A DNA stretch of 64,000 nt from CAYPEL01 sp036479985 (GTDB lineage: Bacteria > Pseudomonadota > Gammaproteobacteria > DSM-19610): assembly GCA_965224815.1 (NCBI GenBank), contig CBDDAF010000003.1, forward strand, positions 3,076,475 through 3,140,474. Direction: 5' to 3'. Positions 25,966-34,656 of the stretch are shown here, in pieces. The translations under genes were made by a program, and so were the position numbers. Position 1 is the stretch's first letter, and each line of letters starts with the position of its first letter. Under the pieces are notes generated by a model. It saw nothing but the letters and a program-made list of their open reading frames with translations. It was not told the DNA's origin and searched no databases.

Positions 25966-26238
25966 ATGGATCCTAAAATCTATGAATCCGTGACAGATAA
26001 GAGCCTGTGGAAACGGTTACTCAGTATGCTGGTGTTGGGATTTGCTTATGGAATTGCAAGATTTGTTTTGATTGCCACGGTGATTTTGCAGGTGTTGTTT
26101 ACGCTGTTTACGGGTAAGAATAATGAACCGCTAAAGACCACTGGAAAAAATTTAACGGATTATATAAATGATATTTTAATGTTCCTGACCTTTAATAGTG
26201 AGGATCGGCCGTTTCCGTTTAGGGGATGGTCTGAGTAA
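25966..26238 (+). CDS. DUF4389-domain membrane protein
   Basis: The 90-residue protein has two membrane helices and the family pattern: SLWKRLLSMLVLGFAYGIARFVL, then FTGKNNEPLKTTGKNLTDYIN, then FLTFNSEDRPFPFRGW. The (N/G)xxLxxFGxxLxxYxxxxxxFLTFxTExxPFPF-type ending is diagnostic. The role is unknown. It is transcribed divergently from the DUF748 gene and converges on the TetR gene with a 26-bp gap. GGGAG lies 9 nt before the ATG. Confidence 0.88.
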   Translation: MDPKIYESVTDKSLWKRLLSMLVLGFAYGIARFVLIATVILQVLFTLFTGKNNEPLKTTGKNLTDYINDILMFLTFNSEDRPFPFRGWSE

Positions 26239-26264
26239 GGTAGACTTTCCCAATAAATAGATTT

Positions 26265-26876
26265 TTAACTACTATACAACAAACGAAGATAAGTTCGATA
26301 TTCCAGTAATTGCTTTACCAAAATTTCAGGATCATTAACGGCTCTCGAAACTACAATGCCTCCTTCAATTATTGTGGATAACATATCTGCCAGATCATCA
26401 CTGGTGCTTTCCGATTTTAACGTGTATCGGCTATTTATTTTTTCAATTTGATTTCTAAATAATTTTCGCCAATCTTTCACGCTATCTGCGATTATTCCTC
26501 GCACTTCTTCGTTAACCTGATCAGATTCATATGTAAAAGATGCAACAAGACACCCCGGATGCAAGCCTTCTAGATTCTCCATCATTTCGGCTAATAATTT
26601 TACGAAAATCAGCATTTGTTGTAGCGGGTCATCCGTGAGTTCTTCCGCACGCTTGAACAAGCCGCTGAACAAGAAGGCATCCTGTTCCCGATAACGTTGC
26701 ATTAAGGCGTAAGCCAGGTCATTTTTTCCATCAAAGTGGTAAAAGAATCCGCTTTTGGTAATACCGGCTTCGTTAATAAGAACTTCAATTGAAGTAGCGG
26801 CAAATCCACTCATAAGAATGTGCCGTTCGGCAATGTCCATAAGCTTTTCTTTTGTAGCTTCGCCTTTGGTGGTCAT
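26265..26876 (-). CDS. TetR/AcrR-family transcriptional regulator
   Basis: The 203-residue protein has the TetR DNA-binding domain in residues about 8-55: KLMDIAERHILMSGFAATSIE, then EAGITKSGFFYHFDGKNDL. The C-terminal domain carries LHPGCLVASFTYES, which resembles a subgroup with a conserved Cys in HPGC (often sensors of electrophiles or aldehydes). It is divergent from a homocysteine methyltransferase gene with 223 bp of AT-rich DNA between them, so it may control that gene and itself. No clear operator palindrome was picked by eye. Confidence 0.9.
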   Translation of the reverse strand: MTTKGEATKEKLMDIAERHILMSGFAATSIEVLINEAGITKSGFFYHFDGKNDLAYALMQRYREQDAFLFSGLFKRAEELTDDPLQQMLIFVKLLAEMMENLEGLHPGCLVASFTYESDQVNEEVRGIIADSVKDWRKLFRNQIEKINSRYTLKSESTSDDLADMLSTIIEGGIVVSRAVNDPEILVKQLLEYRTYLRLLYSS

Positions 26877-27099
26877 TTTTACTGCACTCCAGGTAAAGTT
26901 TTTCTAAATTATAAATATAAACATACTCGTTTTCACCCAATAAGTACCTTATAACGAACTGTTTTAAATATATAATTATGAATAATCAATAAAAAGCACC
27001 ACTATCTCACTAGATGAATTACACCTGATCACTACACTGAATACTTCTGAAAAGGTATTTTTTAATCGTGCAATTAGCGCTTATTACGAGGTTTATACT

Positions 27100-28050
27100 A
27101 TGTCAAATTATCGATCAAATTTACCACAGCTGTCAGGCAAGATCTGCATTACCGATGGCGGGATGGAAACAGATTTAATTTTTAATCATCAGATAGACCT
27201 ACCTGAGTTTGCATCATACGATTTGTTACGCACACAACAAGGCTATGAAACACTGTTTGAATATTACAAAGTATATGCAAAGCTGGCTCAGCGTTTTAAA
27301 GTAGGGCTAATTCTGGAAACTCCCACATGGCGGGCAAATCCTGATTGGGGAAAGAAAATTGGTGATTCGTCAGAGTCTATTCATCATTTTAATTTGAAAT
27401 CAGTAAAGCTGATTGAACATATCAAAGCAGACTACGAGACTGAAGATACACCAATAGTTATCAGCGGATGCATCGGGCCCAGAGGAGATGGATACAAGGT
27501 TGAATCTTTGATGTCCGTTTCAGAAGCGCAACAATACCATGCAACGCAAATTGCGTCGTTTAGTAAAACCAATACGGATTTGGTGTCTGCGCTAACCTTA
27601 AATTATGTTGAGGAAGCCATCGGTATTACCTTAGCTGCAAAACAATACAATTTGCCAGTCTGTATTTCTTTTACTGTCGAAACCGATGGCAAACTGCCAA
27701 CAGGAGAAACACTTGAGCAAGCTATTCTCACTGTCGATCAGGCAACGAATAATGGTCCTGTTTATTACATGATTAATTGTGCTCATCCAACGCACATAGA
27801 TCACTTGTTTAATAATACCGAAGGTCGTTGGCTGGAACGCCTGAAAGCTATCCGCTGTAATGCTTCTTGTCTTAGCCATAATGAACTCGATGAAGCGGAA
27901 ATACTGGACGATGGTAATCCAGTTGCCTTTGGCATTGAGCTCGGGCAATTGAAAGAATATTCATCTCACATCACAGTTTTAGGTGGTTGTTGTGGAACGG
28001 ATCATCGGCATATAGAGGAAGTGTGCAATAACGTTGCAGTCACGGTATAA
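27100..28050 (+). CDS. Homocysteine S-methyltransferase family protein
   Basis: The 316-residue protein transfers a methyl group to homocysteine or a related thiol, using S-methylmethionine, betaine or another donor. The three zinc ligands of the family are present: C227 in MINCAHPTH, and C297-C298 in VLGGCCGTDHRHI. GGMETDLIF near the N-terminus and SGCIGPRGDGY at about residue 122 are further family motifs. The length fits the stand-alone (MmuM-like) enzymes rather than the cobalamin-dependent MetH. GAGG lies upstream of the ATG at a usable distance. The divergent TetR gene may regulate it. The methyl donor cannot be told from sequence. Confidence 0.92.
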   Translation: MSNYRSNLPQLSGKICITDGGMETDLIFNHQIDLPEFASYDLLRTQQGYETLFEYYKVYAKLAQRFKVGLILETPTWRANPDWGKKIGDSSESIHHFNLKSVKLIEHIKADYETEDTPIVISGCIGPRGDGYKVESLMSVSEAQQYHATQIASFSKTNTDLVSALTLNYVEEAIGITLAAKQYNLPVCISFTVETDGKLPTGETLEQAILTVDQATNNGPVYYMINCAHPTHIDHLFNNTEGRWLERLKAIRCNASCLSHNELDEAEILDDGNPVAFGIELGQLKEYSSHITVLGGCCGTDHRHIEEVCNNVAVTV

Positions 28051-28195
28051 GAATGGTTCAGGATCGAACATTTATGAAGAGTTGTGTAATTGTATTTGAA
28101 AATAAACTCCGGATTGGAATTGTATAAATGGCAAACTACGACAGTAAAATACAAGTACTGGAAATACCTGTTCCAGGTAACCTTAAAGATTCGTC

Positions 28196-28822
28196 ATGAT
28201 CGACAACCCGATACGTGGTCGAATCAATGCATGGTTCTTTGCAGCACTTGACGGCTACATGCACTGGAAATACAAGGACATAAAGTCTCGACTGGTTGGG
28301 CAGGCTCCACCTGTCATCGTTGAGATAGGCCCAGGATCAGGTGCCAACCTCCGCTACCTGCCAAGAGGTACACGACTCATTGCTATCGAACCGAATCGGC
28401 ACATGCATGCCCTGTTGCGACGACGCGCAAAGCAACGCGGCGTAGAACTCGATCTTCGCGGACTCTTCGGGGAGCAACTCGATTTGCCATCTGAATCTGT
28501 GGACTTCGTATTTAGTTCACTGGTTCTTTGTTCCGTCGAAAATCCAAAACGAGTCATCGCTGAAGTGCTCCGGGTATTACGACCCGGTGGGCGGTTTGCT
28601 TGCGTCGAACATGTCGAAGCACCTGCAGGCTCCGTTAACCACAGATTGCAGCGCTTAATAAAACGTCCATGGAAATGGGTTTTCGAGGGCTGCGATTTAT
28701 GCCGGGATACCACTTCCACGCTCCAGACTGCAGGCTTTGCTCAAGTCAATGTACAGCCCCTCATACTTCCTACAATATTTATACCCATCAGGCATCAGAT
28801 TACAGCGGTGTGCTTGAAATAA
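28196..28822 (+). CDS. Class I SAM-dependent methyltransferase
   Basis: The 208-residue protein has motif I as VIVEIGPGSGANLRYL (about residues 41-56), the acidic end of beta2 in LIAIEPNRHM, and the post-motif VDFVFSSLVLCSVENPKRVIAEVLRVLRPGGRFACVEHV. This is the Methyltransf_11 pattern and resembles METTL7/UbiE-like small-molecule or lipid methyltransferases. HRLQRLIKRPWKWVFEGCDLCRDT is typical of the METTL7-like branch. The ATG overlaps the stop of a 23-codon ORF starting at 28128 (ATGA), which may be a leader. The substrate is unknown. Confidence 0.88.
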   Translation: MIDNPIRGRINAWFFAALDGYMHWKYKDIKSRLVGQAPPVIVEIGPGSGANLRYLPRGTRLIAIEPNRHMHALLRRRAKQRGVELDLRGLFGEQLDLPSESVDFVFSSLVLCSVENPKRVIAEVLRVLRPGGRFACVEHVEAPAGSVNHRLQRLIKRPWKWVFEGCDLCRDTTSTLQTAGFAQVNVQPLILPTIFIPIRHQITAVCLK

Positions 28823-28913
28823 TATCCTGGCTGTCTCCTATTACCATTCCGGAGCTAGTCTGGTCATACGAAATAAATATTTTGAGTTGTACGGGATGAC
28901 CAGCAGCTATACA

Positions 28914-30350
28914 TCAGAGTTCGGCTGATTTTATAACGATCATTTTATCGACGGTCATATCTTCGTAAGTATAAGGAATACCTCCCGTACCATGCCCCGA
29001 TACTTTCAAACCAGCGAACGGCATCCAGTCGACGCGAAACGCGGTGTGGTCGTTTACCATGACGGCGGAGGCGTTTAGTTGTTTGTAGGCTTTCATGGCA
29101 GTGTCCAGGTTTTTTGTATAAACCGCTGCCTGGAATGAGTAGGGCAGGCTGTTGGCATGTTCGATTGCGTTATCAATAGACTCGTAGGAATAGACACAGA
29201 TGACCGGGCCAAATATTTCATTCGTGCTGACGGTGGCATCAGCCGGTGGATCGAGTAGCACGGTTGGCGGGTAACAGGTTTCTGAAAGGGGTTCGCCACC
29301 ACAAAGCAGGGTTGCGCCTTTTTTTACTGCTTCCTGAACCCAGGTATGAACACGTTCAACTTCGCGTGGACGAATCAATGGGCCAATATCGGTGGAATCC
29401 TTGACCGGGTCTCCGACGATCATTTTTGAACCGAGTGCGGCAATTGATTCTGCAATTGATTTTGCTTTGTCTTTGGGTGCAAAGACGCGTTGCACAGAAA
29501 CGCATACTTGACCGGCATGGTAAAAACCCGCTTTGGCTAAAGCCGGAACCATATCATCTACATCAGCATCCGCTGCAACGATAACAGGAGCAGCCCCGCC
29601 GTGTTCCAATGCACAGTGTGCGCCTGGGGCTAACTTGGAGCGTAGCATCCAGCCGACATTGCCGCTGCCTATAAAGCTGAAAAATCCAACGCGTGAATCG
29701 GTGACCAGTTTTTCTGCAACTTTCAGGTCATCAACCACGCAGGCCTGACACCATTCATCCGGCAAGCCTGCTTCACGCAGGATGGATACAAAACGCATGC
29801 AGGAAAGCGGGGTGTCCTCGGCCGGTTTAATGATAACCGGGCAACCTGCCGCGATGGCGGGCCCGACCTGGTGGACGGTTAAATTCAGTGGATGGTTAAA
29901 AGCACTGATAGCAACAACGACACCGATAGGTTCCTTGCTGGTAAAGGCAAGCCGGTTAGCGGATGCGGCATTGACGCCCATGGTGATTTCCTTACCCGAT
30001 TCACTGCGCAAAACTTCAGCGCAGTTTTTTACACCATCAATAGCGCGTGTCACTTCGACACGTGAATCAATTAATGGTTTGCCACCTTCGCGTGCAGATT
30101 CTTTGGCCAGGTATTCGAATTTATCCTGCATAAGTTGCGCAGTTTTTTCCAGTATCGCAACACGTTGTGCACCGCTTAGCCAGGCTTTTCTGTTTTGGTA
30201 CAGCTTATCCGCCGTGGTGAGCGCCAGTTCGATGGCAGCCGCATCGGCAATGCCTGCACTGCCGATAGTTTTTAAATCGTAGGGAGAATTTACGGGTAGG
30301 GAACCGGCATCAGCGGCACCTGGGATCAGGACAGGGTAGTTCTCGCTCAT
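28914..30350 (-). CDS. NAD(P)-dependent aldehyde dehydrogenase
   Basis: The 478-residue protein has a full-length ALDH fold. The catalytic Cys lies in GFYHAGQVCVSVQRVF and the general-base Glu in CALEHGGAAP. The Rossmann-loop element is FSFIGSGNVGWML and the NAD-binding Asn-containing segment is AISAFNHPLNLTVHQVGPA. NEIFGPVICVYSY is the conserved E-FGP motif. The VCVSVQR form of the active site is seen in lactaldehyde- and phosphonoacetaldehyde-type enzymes, but the substrate is not settled. It follows the sucrose cluster on the same strand beyond a REP-like hairpin, so it is probably a separate unit. Confidence 0.9.
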   Translation of the reverse strand: MSENYPVLIPGAADAGSLPVNSPYDLKTIGSAGIADAAAIELALTTADKLYQNRKAWLSGAQRVAILEKTAQLMQDKFEYLAKESAREGGKPLIDSRVEVTRAIDGVKNCAEVLRSESGKEITMGVNAASANRLAFTSKEPIGVVVAISAFNHPLNLTVHQVGPAIAAGCPVIIKPAEDTPLSCMRFVSILREAGLPDEWCQACVVDDLKVAEKLVTDSRVGFFSFIGSGNVGWMLRSKLAPGAHCALEHGGAAPVIVAADADVDDMVPALAKAGFYHAGQVCVSVQRVFAPKDKAKSIAESIAALGSKMIVGDPVKDSTDIGPLIRPREVERVHTWVQEAVKKGATLLCGGEPLSETCYPPTVLLDPPADATVSTNEIFGPVICVYSYESIDNAIEHANSLPYSFQAAVYTKNLDTAMKAYKQLNASAVMVNDHTAFRVDWMPFAGLKVSGHGTGGIPYTYEDMTVDKMIVIKSAEL

Positions 30351-30403
30351 GATTACGTGCTCCTCTCATTGAATCATCAATGGGGTAATTTTAAATAATT
30401 TTA

Positions 30404-30468
30404 TGTAGGAGCGGCTTCAGCCGCGATGGGCCATGCGCGGGTTCATCGCGGCTGAAGCCGCTCCTACA
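30404..30468. repeat. REP-like hairpin, copy D (CTTCAG subtype)
   Basis: A 25-bp perfect inverted repeat starts TGTAGGAGCGGC and belongs to the same subtype as copy A. It lies between the end of the sucrose synthase gene and the start of the aldehyde dehydrogenase gene, where it could end the sucrose operon transcript. Confidence 0.9.
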
Positions 30469-30500
30469 GGTGCTTGCTAGTTAATCAGTGCTGCCCTGGT

Positions 30501-32906
30501 TTATTTTTCCAGTTGTTGTGCCAATGGCCGGAATTGTAAACCGTATAACATTTGTAAATAACGTTGGGTTTCTGCACGGTCAAGATTGCTGACATATTTC
30601 CAGAATCCGTAAATACGTGAAAGTGTCATCATACGCTCAGCATATCGATCCCAGGTATAGTGTTCTGCTACACGCTTGAGTCCATTGTCTGAAATCTGCT
30701 GCCAATAATCGGTTTCCTGGTGGCTGCGTTTAAAAAATTCTGCGATGCTTTGTGAGGCGGTTTCACCATAATTCGGATCGATATGAAAACCTGAAATGCC
30801 GTCTTCTATGATTTCCAATGGCCCACCAAAACAGGTCGCAAAGGTGGGTAGACCAGAACTCATGGCTTCAATTACCGTCAGACCGAATGCTTCAAACAGG
30901 GCCGGTTGTACAAAGGCTCCTTTGTGGTCTGCGACGACCCGGTAGATTTCACCGGCCATGGTTTTTTCCAGATGCACACCCAACCAGCGTACTTGTCCAT
31001 CAAGTTTATAGTCCGTCATTAGTTTGTGCATTTTGTTGATCTCGTCGCGTTCCTCATTATCACCGGAACGCTCCGGATCAACGTGTCCGGAGATCACCAA
31101 CAGGTTTGCCTGTTCACGCAAGTCACTGGATTGTGCATACCATTCGACCAGCCCGGTAATGTTTTTGATGCGATCCATGCGTGCCAGGGTAAAGATCAGC
31201 GGTTTTTCTGAGTCTTCCAGAATGCCACGGATATCATCAGCAGTTTCCTGGCCGAAAATTAATGATTCAATAGATTCATCCAGGTGGGTGAGGCGGCGTT
31301 CTTTATCTGTATAGGGGAAGTAAACATCTGCATCAGCACCCGGTGAGACAATATTGAACTTGGGATCATAGACATCAATGCCATGTACAACACGGTAAAG
31401 TCCGGGCATGGTGAAAGCGTCATGACTTTCGTATTGCCCCAGGCTGTCGTCAGTGCCGGCAATCTCCTGATAGGTGCTGGTAATAATAAAGTCAGCGGTG
31501 TTCATGGCTATCAGGTCTGCGGTGAATTGACAGGAGAAATGATAGTTTTCTTCGTTGTCCTGCCAGAATAAATCAGAGTAAAGATATTTGGTTTTTTCCA
31601 GCGCATGAGCGATGTTACATTGTGTAATGCCAAGTTTTTGTGAAATCAGCGATGCAACCAAATTACCATCTGAATAATTGCCGACGATCAAATCAGGCTG
31701 GCCGCCTAGTTCGGCCATCATTTCCCGTTCGACTTCTTCGGAAAAACGTTCCAGGTAAGGCCAGATTTCAAAGCGTGAAATCCACTGCGGTATCACCTCG
31801 CCTTGTTTGTTACGAAACGGCACGCGCAGGATGCGGGCATGAGTAGTACCGGCGATATCTTCAAGTCGCTGATCACAAGTTGTTCCGTCAGCTTCAGGAA
31901 TCAAACGGGTTAATACAAGTATTTGCGGCTCGATATCCAGCCCTTGCTCCGACAGCCTTTTTCGCATTTCGCGTTCCAGTGCGCGCACTTGATCAAGGAT
32001 ATAAACGACTTGGCCGCCGGTGTCCGGTCGTCCTAGAACATTGGATTGACCGAAATAACCATGCGGAGACAGAATGGCCATTGAAAAAATCATCGGTACC
32101 CGGCTAAGGAAGGCTTCCAGTGCCGAGGGTGAAGGAGCTTCTAAAATATCTAGCAACAGACGCATGGTGTCACGAATACGTGCAACCGTATTACCCCAGC
32201 CGGGTTCGAAACCGGTGATACGTAAATCATTGGCCACTGTTTTCCAGGCGGCGTCTTGATCCTGTTTGCGTAACAAGCTGTCTGCCTGGCGCAGTGAACG
32301 ACGCAGATCAGTTACGTTTTCTACGCTTTCATTCAGCATCAGTTGCTGATTATTAAATTTATGCACGCGTAGAAAATCCAGCAAGCGCTGATCACCCTTG
32401 CCGAGATCAACAAATAGTTGACTGGATAATCGGCGATTCAGGAATTCGACGCCACGGCCAATAGAATCCGGTTCCTGCAATTTGTAAAACTCGCGGGAAA
32501 AGGGTTTAAGATCAATTTCCAGTGTCCAGGGTTGGTCAGAACTGTGAGTTGCCAGGCGTTCCTTGAAGGCCAGAAAATCAGAAACGTCAATCTGTTCTAC
32601 ATCAAGTGTGTCGAGGTGAATGCGCAGATACCGCCAGCGGGCAACGCGTTGTCGCAACGCGAAACAGATCCAGGCCTCGTCCATGGCGGCTTCCTGACTC
32701 CAGTCAATTAAAGTCGCCAATGGGCTGGTGCGAATCGCATCTGTCGAATCTTCATCGCACAGTTTGGTAAAGGTTTCCTGGATATGGTTGCGCAGGAAAA
32801 AACGCCGATTAAGGCTTTTAAGCTGATGAAGAAAGCTTAGCAGTTCATTTCTGTGAGTCGCCAGGTATTCTTCGGCGGCCTGTAATGGATTACTTGCCCG
32901 GTTCAT
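30501..32906 (-). CDS. Sucrose synthase (GT4)
   Basis: The enzyme catalyses the reversible reaction sucrose + NDP = NDP-glucose + fructose. The 801-residue length matches bacterial and plant sucrose synthases (about 790-810). An N-terminal regulatory region of about 270 residues precedes the GT4 catalytic part. The catalytic part opens with MAILSPHGYFGQSNVLG and DTGGQVVYILDQVRALE, hallmarks of SuSy. LSRFEIWPYLERF-type and CNIAHALEKTKYLYSDLFW segments follow, and the nucleotide-sugar site has the E-x7-E motif in FEAFGLTVIEAM near residue 670. The start is 1 nt from the end of the fructokinase gene, so it is the last gene of a tight sps-spp-pfkB-sus operon. In vivo it probably cleaves sucrose, with the kinase removing fructose. 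Confidence 0.95.
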   Translation of the reverse strand: MNRASNPLQAAEEYLATHRNELLSFLHQLKSLNRRFFLRNHIQETFTKLCDEDSTDAIRTSPLATLIDWSQEAAMDEAWICFALRQRVARWRYLRIHLDTLDVEQIDVSDFLAFKERLATHSSDQPWTLEIDLKPFSREFYKLQEPDSIGRGVEFLNRRLSSQLFVDLGKGDQRLLDFLRVHKFNNQQLMLNESVENVTDLRRSLRQADSLLRKQDQDAAWKTVANDLRITGFEPGWGNTVARIRDTMRLLLDILEAPSPSALEAFLSRVPMIFSMAILSPHGYFGQSNVLGRPDTGGQVVYILDQVRALEREMRKRLSEQGLDIEPQILVLTRLIPEADGTTCDQRLEDIAGTTHARILRVPFRNKQGEVIPQWISRFEIWPYLERFSEEVEREMMAELGGQPDLIVGNYSDGNLVASLISQKLGITQCNIAHALEKTKYLYSDLFWQDNEENYHFSCQFTADLIAMNTADFIITSTYQEIAGTDDSLGQYESHDAFTMPGLYRVVHGIDVYDPKFNIVSPGADADVYFPYTDKERRLTHLDESIESLIFGQETADDIRGILEDSEKPLIFTLARMDRIKNITGLVEWYAQSSDLREQANLLVISGHVDPERSGDNEERDEINKMHKLMTDYKLDGQVRWLGVHLEKTMAGEIYRVVADHKGAFVQPALFEAFGLTVIEAMSSGLPTFATCFGGPLEIIEDGISGFHIDPNYGETASQSIAEFFKRSHQETDYWQQISDNGLKRVAEHYTWDRYAERMMTLSRIYGFWKYVSNLDRAETQRYLQMLYGLQFRPLAQQLEK

Positions 32907-33800
32907 TCAGTCTGTAAGCTCCCATTGAGAGGTGAATTTGTTGTAAAAATCTTTATCCTGGGTAGTAGCGCCGCGCACGCCGACAATTGCAGAGGCAAAC
33001 GCCTGGGCACGTTCCATGGTTAATGCCAACGGCCATACCTGTAACAGACCAGCAATGATAACGCTGGTAAATGCATCGCCTGCACCGACGCTATCCACCA
33101 TACAGATGTCAGACTCGGGCTGCACGGTAATTGCGCTACCAGTTTTATCAAATGCAATTGCACCTTGACTGCCGCGCGTAAGGATTAATAATTCAAGCGG
33201 GTATTGCTCGAATAGCTTTGCTACTTTTTGAGCAGGTTTTTCGCTCGATGGTATCAGGACATTGAGTTCATCTTCATTCAGTTTGGCCCAGGTGGCATCG
33301 GCGAGTGTGCTGGCAACCGTCTGCTTATTCCACCAGGGTGGACGAAGGTTAACGTCGAGAAAGATGGGTGAGCCGGTTTGTTTGAGTTTAACTAATGCTT
33401 CTTTAGAGACATCATTCCGTAACGCCAGTGTGCCGTGATACAGCAGGGTCGGTTTTGCGGTGGGAAGTAACTCGGTGTTAATGAAATCATAAGCACATTC
33501 GCTGACGATGTCATAGGACGGTTCATTGTCTTCAATATGAACTTCAACAGTCCCGGTAGGGTGGTTGTTGTCTTGTTGCAATCCATTCCGATTCAGATGC
33601 CAGTCATCCATGGCCTGTTCTATCTGATGGCCAAGAGTATCATCACCCACTGCGCTGACCAATATGGGTGCCTGGCCAAATGCCTGCAAATGCCAGGCAA
33701 CATTAAACGGTGCGCCACCGAGCACAGAGCTGTTATCCGGGAAGCGATCATATAATACTTCCCCGAAAATGACCGGTTGGCTATTAGCGTTACCCGGCAT
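32907..33800 (-). CDS. PfkB-family carbohydrate kinase, likely fructokinase
   Basis: The 297-residue protein phosphorylates a sugar, most likely fructose released by sucrose synthase. The ribokinase/PfkB motifs are present: an N-terminal GGAPFNVAWHLQAFG and the C-terminal DSVGAGDAFTSVIIAGL, with the catalytic Asp in GAGDAF. It overlaps the end of the sucrose-phosphatase gene by 11 bp and abuts the sucrose synthase gene. This is the known place for the fructokinase in sucrose clusters of methylotrophs. The substrate is inferred from context. Confidence 0.9.
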   Translation of the reverse strand: MPGNANSQPVIFGEVLYDRFPDNSSVLGGAPFNVAWHLQAFGQAPILVSAVGDDTLGHQIEQAMDDWHLNRNGLQQDNNHPTGTVEVHIEDNEPSYDIVSECAYDFINTELLPTAKPTLLYHGTLALRNDVSKEALVKLKQTGSPIFLDVNLRPPWWNKQTVASTLADATWAKLNEDELNVLIPSSEKPAQKVAKLFEQYPLELLILTRGSQGAIAFDKTGSAITVQPESDICMVDSVGAGDAFTSVIIAGLLQVWPLALTMERAQAFASAIVGVRGATTQDKDFYNKFTSQWELTD

Positions 33801-34656
33801 TTTTCTGTCTCGTTATATCTGTTAACCAGTGACCAAGTTCAGGTTTAAAATGTGCAACGCCTTCCAGAATGCCGGCGCTGTAATTTCCGCTCATACCCAG
33901 ATAGCCCCCTTGTGCACAATAGAGTGCGTCCTGGGTTTCGGATTCATTCGTGCCTGTAAGTGCAGATTGCCGTATATCATCGGTGGCATTGGCAACAAGG
34001 ATGGACGGTATTTCACTAGTTATTACTTGAAGATCATTTCCAGAGTCACCCGCAAACAAGGTATTGTCGAGGCTTACTCCCAGTCTTTTGCGGAGAAACT
34101 GTATGGCGTGATATTTCGTCGCGTTCTTTGGTAATGCATCAAGCAATCCGATGTTAGCGGTTTCATCGATACTCCAGATCAGGCTGGCATTAATATTATT
34201 ACTTAAAAGGCGCTGCTGCATTAATCCAATTAATTCCGTTTCATTTTCGTGTAACGGAACATAATAACTGAGTTTGTGTGCGTTCTGTTTTTCGTGTTCC
34301 TGAAGTTTCAATGGTGGTATATCCTGGAACAGACCGTATAAGTCGGTATGTGTAAACCCGGCCCAGTCAGGTGTGATTTCTGTATCCCAATCCTGCCAGG
34401 TTTGCCAATCCCCAGTGCGTAGATCATAGATGCAGGTACCGACATCACTGATCACCAGATCGGGTGCAGGTAACGAATATTCTTCGATGGCCTGTTGTAC
34501 CAGTTCCTTGTGACGTCCGGTTACAAATACCAGACACACATTCGGATGAGCGGCGAGTTTAGAAAATAAATCTCTGGCACCGCTAGATTCAGTTTGTTTG
34601 CCGTTTGGCAGCAGGGTTCGATCCAGATCTGTGCACAATAATAAATCTTGGTTCAT
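33790..34656 (-). CDS. spp: Sucrose-6-phosphate phosphatase-like HAD hydrolase
   Basis: The 288-residue protein belongs to HAD subfamily IIB. Motif I is CTDLDRTLLPNG (DxDxT with nucleophile Asp and acid Asp). Motif II is the Thr in VFVTGRHKEL. GDSGNDLQV is motif IV. It would hydrolyse sucrose-6-phosphate made by the preceding gene. I chose ATG 34656 because it overlaps the sps stop as ATGA and has GGAAG 5 nt upstream; an upstream ATG at 34686 would cause a 34-nt overlap. Downstream it overlaps the pfkB gene. Confidence 0.9.
   Translation of the reverse strand: MNQDLLLCTDLDRTLLPNGKQTESSGARDLFSKLAAHPNVCLVFVTGRHKELVQQAIEEYSLPAPDLVISDVGTCIYDLRTGDWQTWQDWDTEITPDWAGFTHTDLYGLFQDIPPLKLQEHEKQNAHKLSYYVPLHENETELIGLMQQRLLSNNINASLIWSIDETANIGLLDALPKNATKYHAIQFLRKRLGVSLDNTLFAGDSGNDLQVITSEIPSILVANATDDIRQSALTGTNESETQDALYCAQGGYLGMSGNYSAGILEGVAHFKPELGHWLTDITRQKNAG

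Noticed and set aside
26877..27099. A riboswitch upstream of the homocysteine methyltransferase
   Set aside because: I looked for SAM, SAH or cobalamin leader features and saw only AT-rich DNA without the conserved cores. A TetR-controlled promoter is simpler.
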